A stretch of DNA of 64,000 nt, taken from NCBI GenBank assembly GCA_910589035.1, contig CAJUSI010000030.1, forward strand, positions 19,252 through 83,251, given 5' to 3'. The position numbers and the translations under genes were made by a program. The stretch comes from an uncultured Acetatifactor sp. GTDB taxonomy: Bacteria > Bacillota > Clostridia > Lachnospirales > Lachnospiraceae. This document shows positions 25,771 to 33,910 of this stretch, in pieces (within the stretch, counting starts at the first letter, position 1; every line of letters starts with the position of its first letter). The notes under the pieces are model-generated. The model saw only the letters and a list, made by a program, of their open reading frames with translations, was not told the origin of the DNA and did no database searches.

Positions 25771-26607
25771 TTACGGCAGCCTTTTGGTCTCCGGACGAAA
25801 ATTCTCGAAAATATAGAGATCGAAATTCTTCCCGGCCTCTTCCAGCTGCATCTGGCTGCGCAGGGTCCAGGCCACCGCCGTTTTCCCGTAAAGGCTGCGG
25901 CAGAGTCTCCTGGATGCGGCATCGGGATGCAGACAGTTATAGGCGATAAAATCCGGTTTCGTCAGCCAGTTGAAAAGCAGATTCTGGAGCAGGAAATACA
26001 GAATTCCTCTGTTGCCCTTTTCCCTGAGGAACGCCTCCGAGAGCTGCCCTCTGACCACCTTCCTTCTGTTTCTCCGATACCAGAACAGTCCCAGGGGATT
26101 GAAGGATTCGATACAATACAATCCCTTGTATTCCGAGAGCAGCCTGTCCGCTTCCCTGCAGACTCTCAGGTCCGCTCTTTCTATTTTCAGCTCCACAATC
26201 ATCGGCGTACGCCCGTCCACCAGCTTCAGCACATCCTCGAGCTTCGGAATCCGCTGCTCCGAATCCAGGAGCCGGAACTGCCGCAGCTCCTCAAGAGTGT
26301 AATCGCATATCCTTCCTTCCCCCCCGCACATCCGCTTCAGGGTGAAATCATGGAACACCACCGGTATGCCGTCCTTTGACACTTGCACGTCCAGCTCCAT
26401 TCCGTAGCCTGCTTCCACGGCTCTGCGAAACGCTTCCAGCGAATTCTCCGGAATGCCCGCCCCTGCATTGTGAAGCCCCCTGTGAGCATAGAGCCAGTTC
26501 CGGAAAGCTTTCATATCCGGGCCGCCCAGGATTCTGGGCATGATCATCAGAAAATAGAGCACCGTCAGCATAATGGCCGCACATGCCAGAAAAATCAGTA
26601 TTTTCAT
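25771..26607 (-). CDS. membrane-anchored glycerophosphodiester phosphodiesterase
   Basis: 278 residues from ATG 26607, chosen for GGAGGTATCAAT upstream; the open frame extends 82 codons further without a site. A single N-terminal TM (about 2-24) is followed by the GDPD barrel: HRGLHN with the first catalytic His, PENSLEAF, MELDVQVSKDGIPVVFHD with Glu, Asp and the second catalytic His, and VELKIER. It hydrolyses glycerophosphodiesters to glycerol-3-phosphate and alcohol, probably at the outer face of the membrane in lipid turnover or lipoteichoic-type polymer recycling. It is divergent from the ABC-F gene. Confidence 0.9.
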   Translation of the reverse strand: MKILIFLACAAIMLTVLYFLMIMPRILGGPDMKAFRNWLYAHRGLHNAGAGIPENSLEAFRRAVEAGYGMELDVQVSKDGIPVVFHDFTLKRMCGGEGRICDYTLEELRQFRLLDSEQRIPKLEDVLKLVDGRTPMIVELKIERADLRVCREADRLLSEYKGLYCIESFNPLGLFWYRRNRRKVVRGQLSEAFLREKGNRGILYFLLQNLLFNWLTKPDFIAYNCLHPDAASRRLCRSLYGKTAVAWTLRSQMQLEEAGKNFDLYIFENFRPETKRLP

Positions 26608-26841
26608 ATTGATACCTCCACACCCGCCGCTGGCGGACACTGATTTCAATACTTGCTTCTTCTCTACTCTACCCCTTTTCCTCTCTCTTTTCAAGAGCTT
26701 CCTCCCGGTATTTGAACAGAATCTTCCCCTGCAATCTCTTTCCGGCAGATCCGGCCGGCCGATGTCCCTGCAGAAATCCATAATCCCTGTTAACAGAAAC
26801 CCGGAGCCTTCCGGAATTCTCCGGGAATCTGCCGATTTCCC
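26608..26841. other. intergenic region between divergent GDPD and ABC-F genes
   Basis: Together with the ABC-F leader this makes a 370-bp gene-free stretch. Apart from the promoter at 26842-26869 I see no further feature. Confidence 0.4.
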
Positions 26842-26869
26842 TTGATAATTCAACTGTTTTGTGTATAAT
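26842..26869 (+). promoter_or_regulatory. sigma-A-type promoter of the ABC-F gene
   Basis: TTGATA (26842-26847), a 16-bp spacer and TATAAT (26864-26869), about 109 nt before the ABC-F ATG. The leader between is long enough for an attenuation device, as in several antibiotic-inducible ABC-F genes, but no obvious leader peptide is seen. Confidence 0.6.
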
Positions 26870-26977
26870 GGTAGGGTAACGTTTCCTGAACGGGGCGGAG
26901 GCGCCGGTTCCGGGAGGTATCAAGAAAAGTGCAGGGAAAGGCCATTCCCGGACAGGCACGGAAATGAGGTTTTAAAA

Positions 26978-28615
26978 ATGATAGCTGTAAGCAATGTAAC
27001 ATTGAGAATCGGAAAAAAAGCTTTATTTGAGGATGTAAACATCAAATTCACCGAGGGCAACTGCTATGGTGTCATCGGAGCCAACGGTGCGGGCAAATCC
27101 ACCTTTTTAAAGATTCTGTCCGGCGATCTGGAGACCACCAGGGGAGAGGTGATCATCACCCCCGGCCAGCGTCTCTCCGTCCTGGAACAGGATCACTTTA
27201 AATATGATAATTACCCTGTCATGGATACGGTAATTATGGGAAACGAGCGCCTGTATCAGATTATGAAGGAGAAAGACGCCATATACGCCAAGGAGGATTT
27301 CTCGGATGAAGACGGCATCCGTGCCAGCGAGCTGGAGGCTGAGTTCGCGGAGATGGACGGCTGGGAGGCGGAGTCCAACGCCGCCATGCTCTTAAACGGC
27401 CTGGGCATCGGCGCGGAATTCCACTACTCCGCCATGAATGAGCTGGACGGCAGCCTCAAGGTGAAGGTACTGCTGGCCAAGGCCCTGTTCGGCAACCCGG
27501 ATATTCTGCTGCTGGACGAGCCCACCAACCACCTGGATCTGGATGCCATTTCCTGGCTGGAGGACTTCCTCATTGACTTTGAGAATACCGTCATCGTCGT
27601 CTCCCATGACCGTTATTTCTTAAATAAAGTGTGCACCCACACCGCGGATATTGATTACGGGAAAATCCAGCTCTATGCCGGCAACTACGATTTCTGGTAT
27701 GAGTCCAGCCAGCTGCTCATCCGGCAGATGAAGGAGGCCAACAAGAAAAAAGAGGAGAAGATCAAGGAGCTGCAGGAATTCATCTCCCGCTTCTCCGCCA
27801 ACGCCTCCAAATCCAAGCAGGCCACATCCAGGAAGCGGGCCCTGGAGAAGATCGAGCTGGACACCATCAAGCCCTCCAGCCGCAAATATCCCTATATCGA
27901 TTTCCGCCCCGACCGGGAAATCGGCAATGAAGTGCTCACCGTGGAACATTTGTCCAAAACTGTGAACGGAGAAAAGGTGCTGGACGATATCTCTTTTGTG
28001 GTGGGGCATGACGACAAGATCGCCTTTGTGGGCGGGCAGGAGCTGGCCAAGACCACTCTCTTCCAGATCCTGACGGGCGAGCTGGAGCCGGACGAGGGAA
28101 GCTATAAATGGGGTGTCACCACCTCCCAGGCCTATTTCCCCAAGGATTACACCGCGGAATTCGACAATGACCTGACCATCGCGGAATGGCTGACCGGATA
28201 TTCGCCCGTGAAGGATGTGACCTATGTACGCGGCTTCCTGGGCCGCATGCTCTTCGCAGGCGAGGACGGGGTGAAGAAGGTAAAGGTGCTCTCCGGGGGA
28301 GAAAAGGTCCGCTGTCTGCTGTCCAAGATGATGATCAGCGGCGCCAACTGCCTTGTATTTGACGAGCCCACCAACCACCTGGATATGGAAGCCATCACCT
28401 CCCTGAATAACGGACTGATCAAATTCCCCGGCGTGGCGCTGTTCTCCTGCCATGACCATCAGTTCGTGCAGACAACTGCCAACCGCATTATCGAGATTCT
28501 TCCGGACGGAAAGATGATCGACAAGATTACCTCCTACGACGAGTACCTGGCAAGCGACGAGATGGCGAGAAAGCGTACTGTCTTTACCGCCCAGAAAGAA
28601 GAGGATGACAACTAA
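26978..28615 (+). CDS. ABC-F family ATPase (YbiT-like ribosome factor)
   Basis: 545 residues from ATG 26978 after GAAATGAGG; the upstream frame extension lacks a site. Two ABC domains in one chain with no membrane segment: Walker A GANGAGKST (about 35), Walker B LLLDEPTNHLDLDA, then a charged linker (about 240-300, MKEANKKKEEKIKELQEF) and a second domain with Walker B LVFDEPTNHLDMEA. The first signature motif is degenerate (LDGSLKVK) and the second Walker A is GGQELAKTT, lacking the Gly before Lys, as I recall in YbiT-type ABC-F proteins. These act on the ribosome rather than in transport. Antibiotic resistance cannot be inferred from sequence alone. Confidence 0.92.
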   Translation: MIAVSNVTLRIGKKALFEDVNIKFTEGNCYGVIGANGAGKSTFLKILSGDLETTRGEVIITPGQRLSVLEQDHFKYDNYPVMDTVIMGNERLYQIMKEKDAIYAKEDFSDEDGIRASELEAEFAEMDGWEAESNAAMLLNGLGIGAEFHYSAMNELDGSLKVKVLLAKALFGNPDILLLDEPTNHLDLDAISWLEDFLIDFENTVIVVSHDRYFLNKVCTHTADIDYGKIQLYAGNYDFWYESSQLLIRQMKEANKKKEEKIKELQEFISRFSANASKSKQATSRKRALEKIELDTIKPSSRKYPYIDFRPDREIGNEVLTVEHLSKTVNGEKVLDDISFVVGHDDKIAFVGGQELAKTTLFQILTGELEPDEGSYKWGVTTSQAYFPKDYTAEFDNDLTIAEWLTGYSPVKDVTYVRGFLGRMLFAGEDGVKKVKVLSGGEKVRCLLSKMMISGANCLVFDEPTNHLDMEAITSLNNGLIKFPGVALFSCHDHQFVQTTANRIIEILPDGKMIDKITSYDEYLASDEMARKRTVFTAQKEEDDN

Positions 28616-28616
28616 G

Positions 28617-29522
28617 ATGGGGATGGTGGATTTACATGTGCATTCCTGCCGTTCCGACGGCACGCTCACGCCTGCGCAGCTGGTAGATTATGCTGCCCAA
28701 AAGGGACTGGATGCCTTTGCCCTCACAGACCATGACACGGTGGAGGGGTTGGACGAAGCCATACAATATGCGGAAGAATTACGACTGCAGAAATGCCAGG
28801 ATGATACTGCGGCCCGTGAGAAGGTTCCCTTGGTCATACCCGGCATTGAATTTTCCACGGAATACCAGGGCCGGGATATTCACGTTCTGGGGCTGTACAT
28901 CGATTATCATGACGCCGCTTTCGCGCAGCAGCTCCGGGCATTCGTGGATTCCCGGATTACAAGGAACCGTAAGATGTGTGCCCTGCTGCAGGAAGCGGGA
29001 ATTTCTGTCACCTATGAAAAGCTTCTGGAGGAATTTCCGGATGCCGTGATTACAAGGGCGCATTACGCACAATATCTGTTTGCGCATGGTTATGTCAAAA
29101 GTCTTCCGGAGGCCTTTGACCGCTATTTGGGAGATCACTGCCCCTGCTTTGTTCCCCGGGAAAAGGTGACACCGGCCCAGGCGGTGAGGCTGATTCTCTC
29201 CGTGGGCGGCATTCCCATTCTCGCCCACCCCATTCTGTATCATATGAGCGATCAGAAGCTGGAGGAGCTGACGGCACAGCTGAAGGAAGCGGGTCTCATG
29301 GGAATCGAAGCCGTCTACAGCACCTACAACGCCGCGGACGAACGCAGAATGCGGGCTCTGGCATCCAAATACGGGCTGTTAATCAGCGGTGGAAGCGATT
29401 TTCACGGCGCCGCCAAGCCCGGACTTGACTTGGGCACCGGCTACGGCAGGCTCTTCGTCCCAGGCTCCGTGCTGGAGGATCTGGAGAAGGCTGTCCCCAA
29501 AAGGCAGTCGGCCGATTCCTGA
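28617..29522 (+). CDS. PHP-domain phosphoesterase
   Basis: 301 residues from ATG 28617, two nt after the ABC-F stop; an ATG at 28605 overlapping that gene has no properly spaced site. PHP motifs: VDLHVHSCRSDGTLTP (two metal-binding His), LTDHDTVEGLDEA, GIEFSTEYQGRDIHVLG, and the C-terminal GGSDFHGAAKPG. These ligate the trinuclear metal centre of phosphoesterases in the YciV/TrpH group, which act on nucleotide 3',5'-bisphosphates and RNA 5' ends. Co-transcription with the ABC-F gene is likely. Confidence 0.93.
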   Translation: MGMVDLHVHSCRSDGTLTPAQLVDYAAQKGLDAFALTDHDTVEGLDEAIQYAEELRLQKCQDDTAAREKVPLVIPGIEFSTEYQGRDIHVLGLYIDYHDAAFAQQLRAFVDSRITRNRKMCALLQEAGISVTYEKLLEEFPDAVITRAHYAQYLFAHGYVKSLPEAFDRYLGDHCPCFVPREKVTPAQAVRLILSVGGIPILAHPILYHMSDQKLEELTAQLKEAGLMGIEAVYSTYNAADERRMRALASKYGLLISGGSDFHGAAKPGLDLGTGYGRLFVPGSVLEDLEKAVPKRQSADS

Positions 29523-29556
29523 TTCTTCCGCTTCTGACCTGTCTGCACATTTGCCG

Positions 29557-29618
29557 CCCCGGAACAAGCCGGAAGCAAGCTTTTGCCAAAATGAGTATGA
29601 TTTCGCAGGTAAGCGCCT
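29557..29618 (+). repeat. dispersed intergenic repeat, family 1, copy C
   Basis: CCCCGGAACAAGCCGGAAGC, then TTTTGCCAAAATGAGTATGA and a TAAGCGCCT end. The order and spacing match two tandem copies at 35551-35675. It lies in the 341-bp gap after the PHP gene, which otherwise contains only the hairpin at 29699 and a duplicated ATGCATCCGAAAT (29671 and 29798 areas). Confidence 0.55.
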
Positions 29619-29698
29619 GCCCCGGCAGGCCGGGGAAATATTCTCCCTGCATGGCCGGAACTTCGCCGTTATGCATCCGAAATCTGTAAAGATGAAGC

Positions 29699-29721
29699 TC
29701 CCCGCAGCAGAGCTGCGGGGA
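29699..29721. repeat. perfect 10-bp hairpin
   Basis: TCCCCGCAGC and GCTGCGGGGA are exact reverse complements with a 3-nt AGA loop. It lies between the convergent PHP gene and the acidic small gene. No T-run flanks it, so termination is possible but not certain. Confidence 0.45.
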
Positions 29722-29863
29722 ATTAGACCCGGAGAGATTAAGGACCGGGGCTGTCCGGGAAACAGCATCTGCACACAATACAGGGCTGCAAGTTCCAATG
29801 CATCCGAAATATATTGTGCAGCAGGACTATTTCCCTACAGCCCCGGTTCCTTCGTCCTTCTTC

Positions 29864-30127
29864 TTACCCCTCCACAATCAGATATCTGCCGTCTCCGATA
29901 TCAAATACTTCGTCCGCCTCCAGGATCTCTTCCCCTGCGGCACCTTCCATATCGATACCCTCATCCTCGAAATACTCGATTACTTCCTCCACGGAGTCCA
30001 CGACGACTGCCATGCATTCTTCCAGGAAATCCTCTGCCTCCTCCAAAGTCTCCGCCACTCTTTCAGGAAAGAGCTGAAGCTGGTTTTCCAGAAAGCATTT
30101 CAAAACCTCTTCATCATACTGCGGCAT
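29864..30127 (-). CDS. 87-residue highly acidic protein
   Basis: AGGAGGGGAAAAGG precedes the ATG. The protein starts MPQYDEEVLKCFLENQLQLF and is strongly acidic through the middle (ETLEEAEDFLEECM, EEVIEYFEDEGIDME), ending with a beta-like GDGRYLIVEG. The acidic helices suggest a small binding or modulator protein. I do not recognise a characterised family. It stands alone on the minus strand downstream of the HAD-maf pair. Confidence 0.75.
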   Translation of the reverse strand: MPQYDEEVLKCFLENQLQLFPERVAETLEEAEDFLEECMAVVVDSVEEVIEYFEDEGIDMEGAAGEEILEADEVFDIGDGRYLIVEG

Positions 30128-30150
30128 CCTTTTCCCCTCCTTTCTCTTCC

Positions 30151-30225
30151 AATAATCTCTCGGAATATCCAGGCCGCATATTCCTGACTCTTAAAATCCG
30201 ATGATACAGATTCCGAGAGATTATT
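30151..30225. repeat. family 2 repeat: perfect 16-bp inverted repeat
   Basis: AATAATCTCTCGGAAT (30151-30166) and ATTCCGAGAGATTATT (30210-30225) are exact reverse complements separated by 43 nt. The inner part contains GGCCGCAT and a smaller GGAATAT/ATATTCC repeat. Related sequences (TTCCGGGAGA ends, GCCGC core) occur at 40417-40585 and 40788-40875. Confidence 0.6.
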
Positions 30226-30296
30226 TCCGGTATCTTCGTATGCCCACATCATAATACGAATAGGAATCCATGTCAATACGCAGATGCACTCTTCTC

Positions 30297-30950
30297 TCAA
30301 GTATACCTGAGCAGCTCCAGAGGGTATCCGATCATCACATCCGCACCACCCTCCTCCAGTTCCTGCTTCTCCCGAAACCCCCACAGCGCACCTACGGTAA
30401 AGACACCCGCATTCCTGCCGGTTTTCATATCTGTGGCCGTATCTCCCAGATAGACAATGTCCCCCGCCTTCAGGCTCAGCTGCTCCAGGATCCGGAAAAC
30501 TCCCTCCGGGCTGGGTTTGATCGCCACATTTTCCTTCTGCCCCTGAATCACGTCAAAAAAGCCCTTTCCAAACAGTGTCTCTATCACATTGACCGTCTCC
30601 TCATGGGGTTTGTTGGAGAGCACGGCGATTCTGATCTCCTGAGCCTTCAGCGTGGCCAGCAATTCCGGAATCCCCTCATAAGGGCGTACCCGGTACATGC
30701 AGTTCTCCTTAAAAATCTCCCGGTACAAGGCATATGCTTCCTCAAAATGCACAAGCTCCGTGTCCCCTGACGCTGTCAGCACGCGTTTTACCAGATTGGC
30801 CGCCCCGTCCCCAATGAAATACTTATACTGTTCCACGGGAAAAGGCCCGTATCCGAAATTCTCCAGCATCTTATCCCCGCTGTATTTTATACTGTAAATG
30901 GAATCGGAGAGCGTTCCGTCCAAATCAAAAATAACCGCTTTCTTCATCAT
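30297..30950 (-). CDS. HAD-superfamily hydrolase, phosphoglycolate-phosphatase-like
   Basis: 217 residues from ATG 30950, which overlaps the Maf stop as ATGA, with AAGGA upstream. HAD motifs in order: AVIFDLDGTLSDS with the nucleophile Asp, AVLSNKPH with the Ser/Lys region, and VYLGDTATDMKTGRNAG with the acidic metal ligands. The helical cap inserted after motif I fits the Gph/PGP group. It hydrolyses a small phosphomonoester; the exact substrate cannot be read. Coupled to maf, it may clean up damaged or non-canonical nucleotides. Confidence 0.9.
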   Translation of the reverse strand: MMKKAVIFDLDGTLSDSIYSIKYSGDKMLENFGYGPFPVEQYKYFIGDGAANLVKRVLTASGDTELVHFEEAYALYREIFKENCMYRVRPYEGIPELLATLKAQEIRIAVLSNKPHEETVNVIETLFGKGFFDVIQGQKENVAIKPSPEGVFRILEQLSLKAGDIVYLGDTATDMKTGRNAGVFTVGALWGFREKQELEEGGADVMIGYPLELLRYT

Positions 30951-31561
30951 GTAAGCCATTCCTTCACTTCCTGGTAGATCCTGCCGACGGGCAGACCCAC
31001 CACATTATTATAATCCCCTTCTATTCCCTGTACATATCTGGCAAAAAGCCCCTGAATTCCATAGGCTCCCGCCTTGTCCATACACTCGCCGCTGTTTACA
31101 TACAGCGCAATCTCCTCTTTGCTCACCGGATAAAAGCTCACCTTCGTTTTCTCGTAAAAGGTCTTGCGCCTAAATCCGTTCTTCTGACTGCCGTCCTCAC
31201 CCGGAGTGTACCGCCCGGCTTCCGGCCGGTATAAAAGAGTCACTCCTGTATAAACCTCATGGGTTCTTCCGGACAGCTCTTCCAGCATCCGGGCCGCTTC
31301 CTCCGCACAGGAGGGTTTCCCCAGGATCCGCCCGTCCAGCACTACAACGGTATCCGCGCCGATTACCAGCACATCCTGCGGTTCCCGGCATTCCGCAAGC
31401 ACTGCCTCCGCCTTCTGCGCGGAAAGTCCGCAGACCATGGCACCCGGCTCCGCAGAAGCCGCCTTTTCCTCCACACCGCTCAGCCTTACTTCGAATGCAA
31501 GCCCGATCTGTCCCAGCAGCTCCCTCCTGCGGGGAGACGCCGATGCAAGTATAATTCTCAT
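30947..31561 (-). CDS. maf: Maf-family nucleoside triphosphate pyrophosphatase
   Basis: 204 residues from ATG 31561 behind AAGGAAGTG. It starts MRIILASASPRRRELL, the Maf signature, followed by VIGADTVVVLDG and the SGRTHEVYTGV segment, and ends with GIQGLFARYVQGIEGDYNNV and GLPV. Maf enzymes hydrolyse dTTP/UTP and modified NTPs to monophosphates. It overlaps the HAD gene by 4 bp. An insertion of about 20 residues (PGEDGSQKNGFRR) between the core strands makes it slightly longer than average. Confidence 0.95.
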   Translation of the reverse strand: MRIILASASPRRRELLGQIGLAFEVRLSGVEEKAASAEPGAMVCGLSAQKAEAVLAECREPQDVLVIGADTVVVLDGRILGKPSCAEEAARMLEELSGRTHEVYTGVTLLYRPEAGRYTPGEDGSQKNGFRRKTFYEKTKVSFYPVSKEEIALYVNSGECMDKAGAYGIQGLFARYVQGIEGDYNNVVGLPVGRIYQEVKEWLT

Positions 31562-31640
31562 TTCATCCACTTCCTTATCTTCTTCCAATGCCCCGCAGTC
31601 TCTTTTCGGAGCCGATGCCCCTTCCGGATATTATCTCCTC

Positions 31641-31780
31641 CCCGCTCACGACTCACGGGAAAGCTCCCCGGCCTCCTCTCCCCCGCTCACGACTCACGGG
31701 AAAGCTTCCCGGCTTCCTCTCCCCCGCTCACAGCTCATGAGAAAGCTCCCCGGCTTCCTCTCCCCCGCTCACGACTCATG
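31641..31780. repeat. 41-bp tandem repeat, about 3.4 copies, overlapping the ppk1 stop
   Basis: Units start at 31641, 31682, 31723 and (partial) 31764, each beginning CCCGCTCACGACTCACGGG or a close variant. Each full unit holds a GGGAAAGCTCCCC/GGGAAAGCTTCCC near-palindrome. The last, partial unit includes the ppk1 stop codon at 31769-31771. There are no spacers between units, so it is not CRISPR. Confidence 0.85.
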
Positions 31781-33901
31781 ATGTGTCTCCGGAATAAACA
31801 CCCTGGTCATGCGGTCCCGCTCGCCCGAGGCCTTCCCGGCTTCCTCTACCGCCTCCCGGCAGAAGATCTCCTGGGAACAATATTGCTTCTTTCCCCTCTT
31901 ATTGGCCCTGGTGTAGCTGCCGTCTGCCTGCAGCACGGATGCCTTTACATTGTCATGAAGCTGACTGTAGAGAATATAAAGCAGCTTTTCCTTCAGCCTG
32001 GGCTCATCCACAGGGAAGAGAATTTCCACCCGCCGCTCCAGATTGCGGGGCATCCAGTCCGCGCTGCCGCAGTATATCTCATAATGCTCATCATTCTCAA
32101 AGTAGAAAATACGTCCGTGCTCCAGGAAATTTCCCACAATGGAACGCACCGTGATATTCTCGCTGACACCCTTTATCCCCGTCCTGAGGCAGCAGATTCC
32201 CCTCACGATCAGATCGATCTTCACACCGGATGCCGCCGCTTCATACAATGCCGCAATGATATCCCGGTCGCAGAGGGAGTTCATTTTGGCTATGATATGC
32301 GCGGACCTCCCGCTCAGCGCATACTTTTTCTCCCTTTCGATGAGATAGAGAAAACGGTTTTTCAGCCACAGGGGCGCCAGGGTCAGCTTGTTCCACACAA
32401 GGGGTTCGGAGTACCCGGACAGCATGTTAAATACCGCCGTGGCGTCCTCCCCGATGGTCTCCGAACAGGTCAGAAGCCCTATATCCGTATACAGCTTGGC
32501 CGTGGCATCGTTATAATTCCCCGTTCCCAGATGCACATAGCGCCGGATGCCGTCCTCCTCTCTCCGCACCACCAGGGTAATCTTGCTGTGAGTCTTCAGC
32601 CCCAGCAGTCCATAGATTACATGGCAGCCCGCCTTCTCCAGCATCCTTGCCCATACGATATTGTTCTCCTCGTCGAAACGTGCCTTCAGCTCCACCAGAA
32701 CCGTTACCTGCTTCCCGTTCTCCGCAGCCAGCGCCAGAGCGGCGATAATGGGCGAATGCCCGCTGACACGGTAGAGCGTCTGCTTGATGGCCAGCACCTC
32801 CGGATCCTTCGCCGCCTGGCGGATAAAGTCCACCACCGGTTCAAAGGTCTGGTAAGGATGATGAAGCAGGATATCTCCCTTGCGGATTTCGTCAAAAATC
32901 ACGCATCCGGCAGGCAGCTGCGGCACCTGCTGGGGCGTATACCCCGGGGATTTCAAATGCTCAAAGCCCTCCAGGCCGTAGATCTTCATCAGTACGGTCA
33001 GATCCAGGGGGCCGTCCACGGCATAGATATTCTCTTCCTCTATATGGAGTTCCTCCCTGAGGATCTTTAAGAGCCTTTCATCGCATTTCCCTTCCACATC
33101 CAGGCGGATGGCCTCGCCCCGCTGACGCTTCTTCAGCTGCTTTTCGATCTCCTTCAGAAGGTCCTCCGCCTCATCTTCATCGATGGCAAGATCCGCATTT
33201 CTCATAACTCTGAAGGGATATGCGCACACAATATCATAATTCAGAAACAGCTTGTGCATATTGCGTTCGATGATCTCTTCCAGCAGAATGATTCTTCTCA
33301 CTCCCCCCTCGGAGGGCAGCTCCACGATACGGCTCAGCACGCCCGGCACCTGTACCATGGCAAATTCCAATTCCCCTCCGCCGTTCTTCTTGCGCACAAG
33401 CGCGGCGATATTTAAGGTCTTATTCCGAATCAGAGGAAAAGGCCTGGAGGAATCCACCGCCATGGGAGTCAGCACCGGATACACATTTTCTTCGAAGTAC
33501 TCATCCACAAAGACAGCCGCCTTTTTCGTCAGATCCTCATGCCTGCCGATGATCTGCAGTCCGTTCTGCTTCAGCTTCGGCACCAGGGAATGGTTATAGG
33601 TGGAATACTGCAGCTCCACCAATTCATGTACGGCGGGGTTTAAGAGCTCCAGCTGTTCTTTGGGCGTCATTCCCGCGATGTCCGGCTTGAGATATTTTGC
33701 AGTGACCATATCCCTCAGAGACGCAATGCGTACCATGAAAAATTCATCCAGATTGGAAGCCGTAATACTTAAGAATTTCAGGCGTTCATACAGGGGGATA
33801 TTCTTGTCCCTGGCCTCGTTCAGTACTCTGTGGTCAAACAGAATCCAGCTGAATTCTCTGTTCGTATAATATTTCGGATTATAATAGTCAATCTCTCCCA
33901 T
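31769..33901 (-). CDS. ppk1: polyphosphate kinase 1
   Basis: 710 residues. The N-terminal PPK domain starts with YTNREFSWILFDHRVLNEA. The middle contains FDEIRKGDILLHHPYQTFEP, and the two phospholipase-D-like catalytic domains include KARFDEENNIVWAR, YGLLGLKTHSKITLVVRRE with the catalytic His, and a C-terminal GSADWMPRNLERRVE segment. It makes inorganic polyphosphate from ATP, reversibly. The C-terminal about 25 residues (KASGERDRMTRVFIPETHHES) are poorly conserved and extend into the 41-bp tandem repeat. The upstream neighbour is ppx, so polyP synthesis and degradation are encoded together. Confidence 0.97.
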   Translation of the reverse strand: MGEIDYYNPKYYTNREFSWILFDHRVLNEARDKNIPLYERLKFLSITASNLDEFFMVRIASLRDMVTAKYLKPDIAGMTPKEQLELLNPAVHELVELQYSTYNHSLVPKLKQNGLQIIGRHEDLTKKAAVFVDEYFEENVYPVLTPMAVDSSRPFPLIRNKTLNIAALVRKKNGGGELEFAMVQVPGVLSRIVELPSEGGVRRIILLEEIIERNMHKLFLNYDIVCAYPFRVMRNADLAIDEDEAEDLLKEIEKQLKKRQRGEAIRLDVEGKCDERLLKILREELHIEEENIYAVDGPLDLTVLMKIYGLEGFEHLKSPGYTPQQVPQLPAGCVIFDEIRKGDILLHHPYQTFEPVVDFIRQAAKDPEVLAIKQTLYRVSGHSPIIAALALAAENGKQVTVLVELKARFDEENNIVWARMLEKAGCHVIYGLLGLKTHSKITLVVRREEDGIRRYVHLGTGNYNDATAKLYTDIGLLTCSETIGEDATAVFNMLSGYSEPLVWNKLTLAPLWLKNRFLYLIEREKKYALSGRSAHIIAKMNSLCDRDIIAALYEAAASGVKIDLIVRGICCLRTGIKGVSENITVRSIVGNFLEHGRIFYFENDEHYEIYCGSADWMPRNLERRVEILFPVDEPRLKEKLLYILYSQLHDNVKASVLQADGSYTRANKRGKKQYCSQEIFCREAVEEAGKASGERDRMTRVFIPETHHES

Positions 33902-33910
33902 AATATCCCC

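Noticed and set aside
31641..31780. Tandem repeat considered as a CRISPR array
   Set aside because: Units abut directly with no spacers and no cas genes nearby.
31259..33070. Plus-strand open frame opposite maf/ppk1
   Set aside because: Shadow of conserved genes on the minus strand; includes the tandem repeat.
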